Origin: Clarkia xantiana subsp. parviflora
Lineage: Eukaryota > Streptophyta > Magnoliopsida > Myrtales > Onagraceae
NCBI GenBank assembly: GCA_036873135.1
Contig: JAPTYO010000009.1
Coordinates: 21,225,756 to 21,289,755, forward strand
DNA: 64,000 bases
Reading direction: 5' to 3'
Position 1 is the stretch's first letter, and each line of letters opens with the position of its first letter. This document shows, piece by piece, positions 1-11,287 of the stretch. Position numbers and translations under genes: made by a program. The notes beneath the pieces are model-generated. The model was not told the origin of the DNA. It did not search any database and worked only from the letters and a program-made list of their open reading frames with translations.

Positions 1-232
1 GCGGTACCCCTGTTGGCGGTGCCTCCGTTGGCGTGCCCCTTTTGGCGTGTGGTGCCCCTGTTGGCGTGCCTCTGTTGGCGATGGTGCCCCTGTTGGCGGT
101 AGTGCCCCAGTTGGCGTGCCACTATTGGCTGTGGTGCCCTTGTTGGCGGATGTGCCCCTGTTGGCGGTGTGCCCCTGTTGGCGTTGTGCCCCTGTTGGCG
201 GTGTGCCCATGTTGGCGGTCTTGGGAAGTACA
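1..232. repeat. GC-rich minisatellite, 12-18 bp unit
   Basis: A short unit close to CCCCTGTTGGCG, with variable GTG linkers, is repeated about 15 times. The array stays open in several frames, so cysteine/tryptophan- or proline/leucine-rich reading frames appear here. They are by-products of the repeat and I do not call them genes. The left end lies outside the window. Confidence 0.85.
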
Positions 233-239
233 ACGTTGC

Positions 240-960
240 GCATGGATGTTAATCCCTAAATTTTGCCTAAATTGTGCATGGTGCGACAATCTAGCGGGAT
301 CTTTTTTATTAATCTCTCATATTCTCTCATTTTGCCACGGTCGATTTAGAGATTTCCGACCGTGCCCACTCGTTTTTTATTCTCTCTCCTTTTGCTATGA
401 TTGCAATTTCTGAATTTGCAACCATGCCCCTCATTTCCGGATTTTGCCTAGGCCGCCCTTTCGGGTTTTCAACCTAGTCGAAGCACTCTTTTTTGTGGTA
501 GCCAATTGCTGGGTGGCTGTGACTCGTTATTTATTTCTCGCCTCGATGCGGGAGTATTTGTAGCCATTTGAAGGGTGTTTGTGGCCCTTTATTCATCGTC
601 TCTGATTCAGGAGACACACTTTGTATGTAACCATTTTAAGGGTGGTTATGACCCTTTCACTTATTTCCCGCCTTCGATATTGAGGGAGCGCTCTTTTGAT
701 TGTAGCAGTTTAGAGGGACGATTGTGACCCTTTCTTTTATTTTTCCGCCCTCACCGGGTTCGCGGGATCACTCTTTTTGTGTGGCCATTTTAAGGGTGGT
801 TGTGACCCTAAGAAAAATGTTTTTTTTTCCTGCTCACCTTTTGCCATGACTGCCCCTGCGGGTTTTCAATCATGCCCATCTCCCTAACTTTTGCCTAGGT
901 CGCCTTTACAGGTTTTCAACTTAGCGGGAATTTATGTTTTTTTTTTTCTTTTTTCAAATG
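240..960. repeat. Degenerate tandem repeat, no gene
   Basis: Between about 480 and 815 a block of roughly 65-80 bp recurs five times. Each copy has a core like GTAGCCATTTTAAGGGTGG followed by TGTGACCCTTT. Flanking phrases of the type TTTTGCCTAGG...TTTTCAACCTAG also recur (about 430-475 and 885-925). It looks like untranslated retroelement sequence; no coding potential was found. Confidence 0.55.
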
Positions 961-1437
961 GAAAGATAATTTACATGAACTAATCAACAACAATTATGTA
1001 CATGCCCCTAGAGACATATTAAAACTTCTGAATACACATAACTTTTTACTTGATGATGACTCGAGTTGGTTGTGTCGACGTCTTGAGTTAAGTACTTCCT
1101 GATGGAAGACGTCGACAATAATGATTTCTTCTATTGACTTCTTTAATGCTCTTTCATTAGCATATTCGATCGTCATGTGATTATTGATCCTTTTGAATGA
1201 TCTATTCAATGCTTGATATTTTTTCATCTTCGGTTGCACTTGATATCAACGGGAGATGCCCCTTGGTTACCACTGACCTGTTTAGACCTCACCATAAAAC
1301 GGATGCACGGCTTGGTTCGGGGACGCGTATGAATTCCACACATGGTAGGTGGAATTTTGGCATTTGAGTTCTCCGAAGCAATCACGTTTCACATAGTTGC
1401 GACCTCGGTCGAAGTGGTCGTCTGATCTGCAAAAAGA
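961..1437. other. Unassigned sequence left of retroelement 1
   Basis: No supported gene. A short minus-strand open frame (994-1239) has no recognisable domain. The sequence is the left half of the insertion site of the retroelement at 1443; it resumes at 9303. Confidence 0.5.
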
Positions 1438-1442
1438 GTAGG

Positions 1443-2194
1443 TGATGGATATACGCATGATTCGGGCTCGGTTTTAAATTATTCGGACCTCGTACACGCA
1501 CGAAACCCACGAAAAACCCGATTTCGAGCTAACCCGGGGAAACCGGGCAAGTCGCAAACTTGCCCGGCACCCCCGGGGGGCTTACCCGGAAAATTCCGGG
1601 TAAGCTTAGCACCCCGGGGGTGTCGCGCACACCCCCCATTTTGTCTCGAATGTATAGGAGACCCGATTTTTAACTAACTCCTATGTGTCCGAGACCTATG
1701 TTTCAAAGGCGCGCGCGTCCCGCTCGTGACAGCCCCCTGAGACGCGCGTCAGAGTCCTCTTCCCAAAAGCTCTCCCCTGCATCCCGGTTCACATTTCCAC
1801 ATTGAACCGGGTCAAAACCGGCTTACGGTCCAAGGTTGCCTATAAATAGCCACCTTGGGGATAAACAAGTCACAAGTCACTTTGGGCGAGAATTAGGAAA
1901 AGCTCTGACCTCTCTCTAAACTTTCTCTCTCTAGAACTGTCTAATGTTGATCGTCGGAGTGAGCGCACCAAGCACCCCCCCCCCTCTCCACGGGAGTTGC
2001 TCGGTAATGCTCCTCTCGCAGGTACAGACGGACAGTCAGCAAGAGAGCCCGAAGAACTTAGTGCGATTGTGAAGACGAAGGCAAAGGCCCGTGCACGACC
2101 CTAGGAGACGGACTTGGCCCAGACAAGCTCACACCTAACCCGAAGACATCGACAAGTTACTCAGCGGACAGCCCGCGTTAACTTGGTCGAAACA
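1443..2194 (+). repeat. 5' LTR of retroelement 1
   Basis: 752 bp, beginning TGATGGATATACGC and ending GGTCGAAACA. A TATA-like box (CCTATAAATAGCC, about 1839) precedes a CT-rich stretch (about 1910-1935), consistent with a pol II promoter and R-region start. It is nearly identical to 8497-9297 except for an insertion in the latter. Confidence 0.93.
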
Positions 2195-2214
2195 CTTGGC
2201 GCCGTCCGTGGATC
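2195..2214 (+). other. Primer-binding site of retroelement 1
   Basis: CTTGGCGCCGTCCGTGG directly follows the LTR end. It resembles the TGGCGCCG-type tRNA-primed sites common in plant Tat/Athila gypsy elements. The tRNA species was not determined. Confidence 0.75.
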
Positions 2215-2232
2215 ACCCACAAGACCAAAAGC

Positions 2233-3000
2233 ATGGCAAGCAACGAGCAGCCACCGCCGACTAAGACGAAGAAAAGAGGACCAGGACGTCCAAGGAAAAC
2301 TCCGGCCCCGGAGTCAAGCATGAGACCTCTTCCGCAGAGAGCTCAGAGAGACCCCCCGCAGAGCCAAAGCGAGGCCTCAGTCGCCTCGTCTATGCCAACA
2401 AGAAGCGTACACTCTCGGAGTAACGCGCAAGGGGGCACACAGCAAACCGACGCTCCTCCAGGCTTCGCCCATCAAACCTTCAACACGCAGGAGCAACCAT
2501 ACGGAATGCCAAATGCTGGGGCATACAATCAGGCACCAGGGGCACAGGCTGCGCCTGCAGTCACCCCAGAAATGATGGCGGCACTCGAACAGCTGCTTCA
2601 TCTGAGAGAGGCCCTGCGCAACCAAGGATACGGGGCGCCACCGCCCCCTCCCGCGCAACAAGAAAATATTCCCCCGCCACCAAGGAAGGCGCCTCCAATG
2701 AATGCACCTCAGCAGAGAGGCCCTACAATCTCAAAAACCCCGACCTTTCACGGGAATGCACAGCAAAGCAGGCAGTTCCCCCAACAAGGGACAAGACAGG
2801 AGCTCTCGCACTCCCAAACACCCTACCAAGCAGGGCCATTCAATGAAGGAGCCTGGAGGCAGCCGTCTCAGACATTCCAGGGATACCAAGGTGGATATTC
2901 TCAGTACAACCCGACGCAGGCGCAATTTCCCCAACAAGGCGCAAGCATGGGACAAGAAGCATGCCCCCCAAATCAGGGTAACCCAGGAGGAGATGCTTGA
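2233..3000 (+). CDS. Gag N-terminal-like protein (Pro/Gln-rich) of retroelement 1
   Basis: 256-residue open frame beginning 39 bp after the LTR. Residues 10-25 form a basic AT-hook-like patch (KKRGPGRPRK). The rest is low-complexity, rich in Pro, Gln, Ala and Gly, with a polyproline stretch near residue 136. No capsid helices and no CCHC knuckle are visible, so this is only the front end of a Tat-like Gag. A homologous segment is encoded on the minus strand at 58416-58802; the two share EQPYG(M/I)P and (P/T)VTP(E/A)MMAA in the same order, which supports real coding history. Whether this truncated product packages RNA is unknown. The start is the first ATG of the open frame. Confidence 0.7.
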   Translation: MASNEQPPPTKTKKRGPGRPRKTPAPESSMRPLPQRAQRDPPQSQSEASVASSMPTRSVHSRSNAQGGTQQTDAPPGFAHQTFNTQEQPYGMPNAGAYNQAPGAQAAPAVTPEMMAALEQLLHLREALRNQGYGAPPPPPAQQENIPPPPRKAPPMNAPQQRGPTISKTPTFHGNAQQSRQFPQQGTRQELSHSQTPYQAGPFNEGAWRQPSQTFQGYQGGYSQYNPTQAQFPQQGASMGQEACPPNQGNPGGDA

Positions 3001-3103
3001 AAAGCCATCAAAAAGATATCAAAGCAAGACTAAGCAAAGCTCATGCCTGTATTCAAAACAGAGGGAGCGCGACGCATGCAAGGAGACAAAATAATTTCAT
3101 CAA

Positions 3104-3660
3104 GGATGTGGACGTACTAATCTATCCACATCCTTGCCAAAAGTCGGGAACAAGCGGTTCCTTAGGAATCCTCCCTCGCAAACAAATGCAAGTGTCGGAC
3201 GTACTAATCTATCCACATTTCGCCACAATACAAGGATGTGAACGTACTAATCTATTCACATCCTTGCAAAAAGTCGGGGGACAAGCAGTTCCTTAGGAAT
3301 CCTCCCTCGCAAACAAATGCAAGTGTCGGACGTACTAATCTATCCACACTTCGCCACAATACAAGGATGTGAACGTACTAATCTATTCACATCCTTGCAA
3401 AAAGTCGGGGACAAGCGGTTCCTTAGGAATCCTCCCTCGCAAACAAATGTAAGTGTCGGACGTACTAATCTATCCACACTTCGCCACAGTACAAGGATGT
3501 GGACGTACTAATCTATTCACATCCTTGCAAAAGTCGGGGGACAAGCGGTTCCTTAGGAATCCTCCCTCGCAAACAAATGCAAGTGTCAGACGTACTAATC
3601 TATCCACACTTAGCCATCATCAAGCGATGTGGACGTACTAATCTATCCACATCTCAAAAA
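3104..3660 (+). repeat. 130-bp tandem repeat inside retroelement 1
   Basis: About 4.3 copies of a 130-131 bp unit start at 3104, 3234, 3365 and 3495. Each unit contains GGATGTG(A/G)ACGTACTAATCT, a GTTCCTTAGGAATCC palindrome and two copies of ACGTACTAATCTAT. Degenerate copies continue to about 3970. Open frames across it are repeat artefacts. Confidence 0.88.
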
Positions 3661-3970
3661 ACAAGATAGGCGTGCGGCTCTTCAGGAAACCACCATCTTG
3701 TCAAAATATCATAATGAAGATCCACGGTTCCGTAAGGAACTATATTCTTATGAAAATCAAAAGGACAAGCGGTTCCTTAAGAGTTCCCCCTTCTCTTTAA
3801 AATTGCAAGTGTCGGACGTACTAATCTATCCACACTTCGCAAACAAACAACTATATCAAGTATGTGAACGTACTAATCTATTCACGTCCTTGTAAAGGAA
3901 GACAAGCAGTTCAACATGGATCCTCCTCCTTACAAAGCCACAGGTGCCGGTAATACTAATTCATCCGCAC

Positions 3971-4287
3971 CCCGCCACCAATAGAGATGCAATTTCCTAA
4001 GGAAAACCATCGGATTAAGGAAATCGACCTGTCAACAGAGCTACACTCCTCCAAAAGAGAACAAGTTATAGAGACAACAATAAAGGAAGATGCAAAATAA
4101 TACTAAGTATTATATCTTTCTAACATCTCATGTCAGGCATATATATATATATAATATAGTAGGTCTGAAAAGTAAAGGCATCCAGCCAGCATAAAAAGTC
4201 AAGCCCGGGACTCACCCCGCCAAAATCTCACCCATGCAAGGGGAGCAACCATATATACACAAGAGAGTCATATAAAACAAAGAAAGA
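3971..4287. other. Spacer between tandem repeat and antisense gene
   Basis: AT-rich, with a short (AT)n run near 4140. It probably holds the 3' UTR and polyadenylation region of the minus-strand gene. No coding frame was found. Confidence 0.4.
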
Positions 4288-6628
4288 TCAACCTGACCCA
4301 ACGTCAGGAGCACCAGAGCCAAAGGCGTCAGCCATAAAAACATCATGCGCAGGGCTGCTGAAAACAACACGGCGATCGTCACCAACAGGGACGGACACCT
4401 GTCCCGTCAAACCACTCGCTCCGCCCACATCGCCCGCTCGGATCCCCGCAATAGCCCCGAGGGCATAGCCAATATATGGCCCAGTACTCTGGAAAGGAAA
4501 ATCGGGGGCAAGAGAGTATATCCTCCTGAAGTAATCCACAGAGAAAGACTCCATGCGATCATCACGTGCCTTCTCGAGAAGTTTGGAGTAATCAGCTGTA
4601 GTAGGAAACTCAATCATCCCAAGCTGATCACCCAGGGCAACATGAGACTCCTTAGTCTCCTTCTGCGCCACAGCATGTGCCTCCTCGTCGACCTTCTCCT
4701 GGCGCAATAAGGCAAACAGCTCCGCCTCCAGCTGAGACGCGCAATCCTGACTTCCCTTGAGATCAGCGGAAGCCTTGGAAGAAGCATCTGAATGTGTGCG
4801 CGCCTTCTCCCTCAACACAACGACATCCTGAGACAAGCGCTCATGACGACCCTGCAGACCCCTCGTCTCCTCAACAAGCTCAACAACAAAGGAGGAAAGG
4901 TTGGTCATCACGGCATTCACCTGCAACAACAACACAAGCACATCACACACAAAGAAGCCAGACAAACATGATAGATCCAACATAAAAAGAAAACAACGTA
5001 CAGGAGCAAAGCGCGCGAGCGACTCCTCAACACACTTCAAAGCAGCCTCAGGGTCACGGGGGCACTTCTTGCGGTCAGCCGGCGGAACAGACCGCTGAAC
5101 CACACGCACACCGACAGCAGGTGTGCTCAAGGAAACATCCTTGGGAAAGCGAATAGCAGACTAAGAGTAGGGAGTCCACTCGTTCCCGGACACATCCCGA
5201 TCAAGCCGACACATCAGATCAGACTTGCGAAGAGCTGGAGGAGTAGGAACAACTACACATCAAAAGCAAACACATTAGGAGAAGGCAAACTATACCAATA
5301 CAACAAGAAGTCAACCACAGTCACCTGCCAATGAAGGCACCTCCGCTGAACGGCCGCTCCCCGACCGAGGGACAGGCATGGTAGAATCCGCATACATTGG
5401 CCCCTTCCCTTTGTCGCAGGAAGGAGCAAGAGGCATGCCGGCAGACGTCGACCTCTTAGGATCGCTCGGGGAACGGACGTCAGCATCATTCTCTCGGAAA
5501 GGTGCAACTCCCCCCGCCGTCGGGAATACCAAGCCTGCAAAGACAACCACAAAAAGACCATTAGCATGTTAGCATGGGGAAAAATCTCAACGAAACCTTT
5601 AAAGGCACAAGTCCCATACCCGGGCCAACAGGAGGAGTGTTGCCGAGGCCGGGAACAGTCTGAGGAGATCCGCCTGCGACTCCGCTCTGTAAACAGGGGC
5701 GTCTGTTAAGAAACCAACCTACAAGGAAACAGGAACAAGTGTTACGAAACTTCAAAACATACCAACTCATCCCCCGAAGGACGTACATGAATGCCCGCCG
5801 CGAGCAGCTCGGCGTCGGAAGCACGATAAAGGGGGCTGTTCTCCCCCGCCCTATTCGCCGTGTGAATCTTCTTCAAAGCAACCTTGTCTGTATCGGAGAA
5901 CTCCTGAAAACGCGGAACGGGGTCGGTATCCACTATGTGAGAAGTCGTCCAAGTCGTGCCCGCATCCTTTATAAAAAAAAGTACTGACACTTCCATTTGT
6001 TCTGGGAAGTGTCCGATCTTTCGCAGAACCGCGCCTCAGTATTCCACCCCGCCCTGCGCAAGCCAAGGGAGGAGAATCCCTTCTCGGTCATGTGAGGCCA
6101 ACGCAAGGTGAAAGTACACATCCCAGACTCATCTGCCTTGCCCATGCGATAGAAGGCTCGAAAAAGCACTATCGAGTAATCCCAAGAGTTTAGATGACAC
6201 TGCACCCGGAAACATGTCCAAGCTCTAAACCCCGGTGGAGTGATAGAGACGGGAGAAATCCTGTAATGTCGACAAAGGCGGGCCAGATCCTGACAATAAG
6301 GAAAGCGCAGCCCTTCTCGGAACTGTGAAAGATAAACAGCCTCGTATTCAGCCGGAGGAACGGTGGGCCGACCAAATTCGACCCCCTTCACGACGTCCCA
6401 AGGATACGAGACCTCTATGCCGGGACACCAGCCCCGGGTCGAGACATAGAGATCGAACTTGGAACGTGGGAGCTTGTTGGGAAAAAACATTTGGGTCTTC
6501 TCCAGTATTACGCGGTTACCCGACGGTCCCAAAAGCACACCGCTTCGAGACCCGGAATCAGAATCCATGGTGCCCTCATCAACCTCCCCATCAATGTTAT
6601 CCGAAACAGAGTGATGAGACTTACTCAT
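4288..6628 (-). pseudogene. Antisense spliced gene of retroelement 1 (resembles plant 'putative gypsy-type transposon' proteins), frameshifted
   Basis: Reading on the minus strand I infer exons at 6628-5760, 5534-5325, 5252-5002 and 4920-4288, with GT donors and AG acceptors. The product starts MSKSHH, has an acidic Ser/Asp-rich N-terminus, then a conserved globular part (FREGLRFPYC, CFRVQCH, WPHMTEKGFSSLGL). It ends in a charged, coiled-coil-like region (about 4400-4900). The exon layout and protein match 30138-33131 throughout, so the gene is real and not a shadow frame. It recalls the plant family annotated as putative gypsy-type transposon (Pfam PF04195, from memory). Two lesions are visible. 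A one-base slip in an eight-T run (about 5977-5984) splits exon 1, and an in-frame TAG lies at 5161-5163 in exon 3. Function is unknown. Confidence 0.78.
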
Positions 6629-8485
6629 TGCGTGAAGAAGCAGAAACCGTTGCCTACCAGGAACACTCTAAGTATCAAAGACACGCGCTTGCAAGCCCGT
6701 CAACAAACCCTGCAAAAACCATACACAACTCAATCAAAAACTAGGGTCACGTATCAACACCATTCACCAAGCCCTTTGCGAGGGCATCCAACCCAACAGA
6801 CCAACTGTCCGCGAGCAAACAGCTAGGGACCCTCCCGCTCGGGAGTCAAAAGTCCCTACGCTCACCAAAGGCCTAGGCCACCCACTAACAAAATTTCCAT
6901 ATACTTATACAATATAACACAGGTATTCAAGCATTCAACTAAACGACGAGCTCAGGAGCTAAGGAAATCTAAAGCATGCAAAATTGGTCATAATTACCAA
7001 AATGCCCTCCGGCCACATTTCGATCAAATTTTATCCCCAAAACGGCTCAAGGCTCCGGGGGCACATACAAGCAGCTCAAATACGGGTCGCAAGCCACACT
7101 CTACCTTGGGGAAAACCAAGTAGCGGTGCAGGAGGCACACTACCTTGAAAACGCCAGGTTGTGGCAACAACATGGATAGGCACGTCGCCTCGCCGACCTC
7201 TGACCGACGCCATGGAAGGGTATGTCGCCTCGTCCGACCTCTGGCCTTCTCCCTACCTCGGAAACTTCAAGTAGCTGTCGCGGAGTGCACCCTACCTTGG
7301 GAAAAACCAAGTAGCAGCTGTGGAATGCACCCTACTTTGGAAAACCCAAGTAGCAGTCAATACAATAGTCGCCACCTCGTGCCCGAAACGACTACGGTGC
7401 GAACGTCCCGACAAGGGGGCAACTCCACACCTACGAACTTACAAGTTCACAACTACTACATAGCGAACATCATCTATACGGGGGCAACTCTATGTCAGTA
7501 CGGGCCTCGTCCCAACGTTTTATACAGCCTATATGGCACTACGCGTTTGCGCCACCCAACACATGTTTATCATGAGATGTTCATCGACAACATACCAGGA
7601 GGCCTAACACCTCGCGACTAAGGGGCAAATGCCCCTACCTGGCCACGTCACTACATATACTCCCCCTCTAGGGGCATTCACCTCAATGATCTTGGGGGCA
7701 ATACTATATCTACAAGGGTCATGTCCCTCGGCATATACATTGAGAACATACTTCTGTTGTAAGATGTTCATCAACGACGCGTCGGATGCATGGCACCTCG
7801 CAAGTCCAGGACCCTCATGTCCGCGACACACCTTCCCTTATATAGGTACACACTTCCATGTTCATAATACATCCAAGAGGTACACTCACATCCACCCTCC
7901 ATTTTTTAAAAGTTGTTGATAACTTGGATTTTCACCATCAAGTGACTTAGCTAAATTTGACTAAGTTATTTCAAATGGTCTCAACTACTTGAAAACATTA
8001 TTTTTATGATTTTTCGTATCGAGTCCATCACATGTGATTTTCCAAACCCGGCATTATTTCATTTACTAAAACCGTCGTCTCGCCGTCAAGAAGGCCGTCT
8101 CGGACGACGGGCTCCCGAAAACCATCATATTGCATGAAAAACGTTTTATCAAAACTTTCATGATCTATTATCATTTTGATACAATTAGTCGTGGCATGAA
8201 CGTTCCATATTTATTTGATCATCTTACAAACCCGAAAAATTTCATGTGCGCTCACGCCTTACTTCTTCCAAAATCACATTTATCATATTACTCGTAGTCC
8301 GTTGTGCTACTAACCCTTTGCGCAGTTATCAAGCATGACCATCTCAAAAAACTAAGGCAAGGAGCTCGTCTGAGCCGCGCGTATCCACCCTTGGTAAGTC
8401 AAGACCCAAGGTGAGCAGACGACCCGAATCACGCGTACACCCTATCTTAAAATAGAGTTAAATAAAGGTCAAGCCATTATTTAAC
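6629..8485. other. Non-coding interior of retroelement 1, upstream of the antisense gene
   Basis: No supported coding region. Repeats of the phrase ACCTTGGGAAAA(A)CCAAGTAG occur at about 7100-7350. A minus-strand TATA-like sequence (CTATATAAGG, about 7837-7846) could be the antisense gene's promoter by analogy with the better promoter near 28980; this is weak. Several plus-strand open frames of 60-160 codons lack recognisable domains. Confidence 0.4.
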
Positions 8486-8496
8486 TCGGGGGCAAG
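8486..8496 (+). other. Polypurine tract of retroelement 1
   Basis: TCGGGGGCAAG abuts the 3' LTR start, the expected position for plus-strand priming. The related elements have counterparts next to their LTRs (36798-36812 and 28429-28440, opposite strand). Confidence 0.75.
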
Positions 8497-9297
8497 TGAT
8501 AGATATACGCATGATTCGGGCTTGGTTTTAAATTATTCGGACCTCGTACACGCACGAAACCCACGAAAAACCCGATTTCGAGCTAACCCGGGGAAACCGG
8601 GCAAGTCGCAAACTTGCCCGGCACCCCCGGGGGGCTTACCCGGAAAATTCCGGGTAAGCCGGAAAATTCCGGGTAAACCCAGCTTAGCCGGAATTCCGGG
8701 TAAGCTTAGCACCCCGGGGGTGTCGCGCACACCCCCCATTTTGTCTCGAATGTATAGGAGACCCGATTTTTAACTAACTCCTATGTGTCCGAGACCTATG
8801 TTTCAAAGGCGCGCGCGTCCCGCTCGTGACAGCCCCCTGAGACGCGCGTCAGAGTCCTCTTCCCAAAAGCTCTCCCCTGCATCCGGGTTCACATTTCCAC
8901 ATTGAACCGGGTCAAAACCGGCTTACGGTCCAAGGTTGCCTATAAATAGCCACCTTGGGGATAAACAAGTCACAAGTCACTTTGGGCGAGAATTAGGAAA
9001 AGCTCTGACCTCTCTCTAAACTTTCTCTCTCTAGAACTGTCTAATGTTGATCGTCGGAGTGAGCGCACCAAGCACCCCCCCCCCCCCTCTCCATGGGAGT
9101 TGCTCGGTAATGCTCCTCTCGCAGGTACAGACGGACAGTCAGCAAGAGAGCCCGAAGGACTTAGTGCGATTGTGAAGACGAAGGCAAAGGCCCGTGCACG
9201 ACCCTAGGAGACGGACTTGGCCCAGACAAGCTCACACCTAACCCGAAGACATCGACAAGTTACTCAGCGGACAGCCCACGTTAACTTGGTCGAAACA
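8497..9297 (+). repeat. 3' LTR of retroelement 1
   Basis: 801 bp, about 49 bp longer than its partner. The extra length is mainly a partial local duplication of the GGAAAATTCCGGGTAA motif (about 8657-8705), plus a longer C-run near 9076. It ends GGTCGAAACA and is followed by the target duplication GTAGG. Confidence 0.93.
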
Positions 9298-9302
9298 GTA
9301 GG

Positions 9303-10587
9303 GACACTCAAATTTTAGGGAAAAATCAAATTATACCATATCTCACCTGAGTGTTGGATATCTCGCGAGTGCGCAATCTGTTCTTCGTGCAACTGGATGA
9401 CTGCATGTTCTTTTTTGTTGCCCCATTTGGCCGACACAACTCGTACGTGCAGTATACCTAACCAAGGATAACTGAAAAGAGTAAATGAAAAAAAAATCAG
9501 TGTATAGAATATGAGAAATCATGCATGATTTTTTTGAAAACTCTAATGTCATTCATTTCATAATCTTGATTACATTTCAGAAAGAATCAAAATTTATGAT
9601 CTAAGGTGTTTTGCACCATCATGGAGTTTACTGAGTTTGTTAAGTGCACTGTCTGACTCGAACGCAGGACAGATGCTCAAAACAAAGTTTTTTCAAAAAG
9701 ATTTTCTCGTCCTTTGTTTAAACTCGAACAATCGCACTCAACTGCACAGTTAAACTATTTTCTCAGAAAATAGTATCAAATCTCTTTTTTAAAACGTTAG
9801 CTCATGCAAAGGTTGAGACGACCTTGCCGAAAAAGTGCAATACACCTTGGATACAAATGAATGACACTTTGAGTTTTTTTAAAATGCTCATGCATGCTCG
9901 AAAGTTAAAGTTCTACTGTTAAGAAACTTACAACTTACAACCAGTTTGCCTGAATGATAAATATGGAATGTATGTATTAAATGAAAAACCAAGTAAGTTT
10001 TTTTTTTTTAAAATAATGCAAATGCGATGCATGTTTAAAAGCTCTACGACTAAGAATGTGTACAGTCTATCAACAAATTATTGTTCCTAAAACAATGCAC
10101 ATGCGATGCACATGAGATGCATACTTGAAATGAAAGTTCTACAGTTAAGAAAATTTACAAGTTATCTGAAAAGATTTTTTTTAGAGGAAAAAAAAAGTCA
10201 ATGCATCTTGGTTGCTCAAAATTAAAAAATCAGGTGATTTTTTTTTAAAAAAAAATGCAAATGAGATGCACAAAAATAAATACAAGATGCAAACTTAAAA
10301 ATGAAAGTTCTACAACTAATAAAAATAACAATTTACCTGAAAAGTTTTTCGAAAATAATGCATACGAGATGCACGTCTTTTGATAAAAAATTATGTAAAA
10401 GGTTTTTTAACAAAGAGCCCTAAAACTAAGAGAGCTTACGACTTATCTAATTTTTTTTAATTAATGCATACTGGATGCATTATTTAAAATAAAACAATTC
10501 AGTTATTTTTTTTTTTGAATGATGCATATGGAATGCACGCTAGAAATTAGAAGCTCTAACAGCTAAGCTGAATTACAATTTTTCCTA

Positions 10588-10633
<46 letters not shown>

Positions 10634-11287
10634 ATATGCGACGCGCAACCAAAATTACAACTTATCTGAAGAGTTTTTTTTTTTTTTTAAATAATGCGTA
10701 TGAATCACAGGTTTAAAATGAAAAAAATAATTCAGGTAAGATGTTTTTTTTAAAAAACAATGCATACGAGATGCATGTTTGAAAAGAAAATTTCTACACT
10801 AAATGACTAACTACTTAGCTAAAGAAGTTTTTTGTTTTTTTTTTTTTTTAAAATGCAACGAGATGAATGCATGAGAACAAAAGTTATACAAACAGTTTAA
10901 TTTTTTTTTACAGTTTTCCTGATAACTTTTGGAATATGATTGGAGTTCCGACAAGAACCTCCGAAGTGTTCCGAGACTGTGTCTAAATGGCACTTTGTGT
11001 AATTTTGGACAATTTTTTGGGTGAATTTGCTTGCCTCACAATCGGAATTTGTCGGATGCTTTTTGTCGGACTATGTATCAACACCCATAACTTTTTTACA
11101 TGCAAAAAAAGCCTGACACCATCAACCCACATATTATATCGATAATATACTAAAACTGAGTAACACCATAATAATAGTGGCTTGTCTGACAATCATTTAC
11201 ACATAACTTATAAAGTATTTAAGGGTTCATTATGTATTGTAAATTTTGTGTCGTTGTAATGTTGCTGTATAGTTTTTATAATAATAA
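9303..11287. repeat. AT-rich degenerate tandem repeats, no gene
   Basis: From about 9850 to 10940 a loose unit of roughly 90-110 bp recurs around ten times. It is a T-run, then AAATAATGCAAATG(A/C)GATGCA, then AAAGTTCTACA(A/G)CTAAGA and TTACAACTTATCTGA. Long T-runs occur near 10605-10631. One similar unit reappears at about 38625-38690 next to an LTR-element interior. The array therefore looks like non-coding retroelement interior. No coding frame was found. Confidence 0.6.

Larger units (their letters stand above)
1443..9297 (+). mobile_element. Complete non-autonomous LTR retrotransposon (LARD-like, gypsy/Tat-related) with an antisense gene
   Basis: Two long direct repeats (1443-2194 and 8497-9297) start TGAT and end AACA. 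The element is flanked by a perfect 5-bp target duplication GTAGG (1438-1442 and 9298-9302). A primer-binding site follows the left LTR and a purine tract precedes the right LTR. The interior has a gag N-terminus on the plus strand, a 130-bp tandem repeat, and a spliced gene on the minus strand. No protease, RT, RNase H or integrase was seen, so it depends on a partner. The LTRs differ by about six substitutions plus an indel by eye, which suggests recent insertion. The gag N-terminus is shared with the element ending at 59518, and the antisense gene with 30138-33131. Confidence 0.93.

Noticed and set aside
3104..3660. Regular repeats resembling a CRISPR array
   Set aside because: The whole 130-bp unit is conserved, with no variable spacers, and it lies inside a plant retrotransposon.
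4345..4710. Plus-strand 121-codon frame opposite the antisense gene
   Set aside because: It is a shadow of the minus-strand exon, which has homologous protein sequence at 32472-33131.
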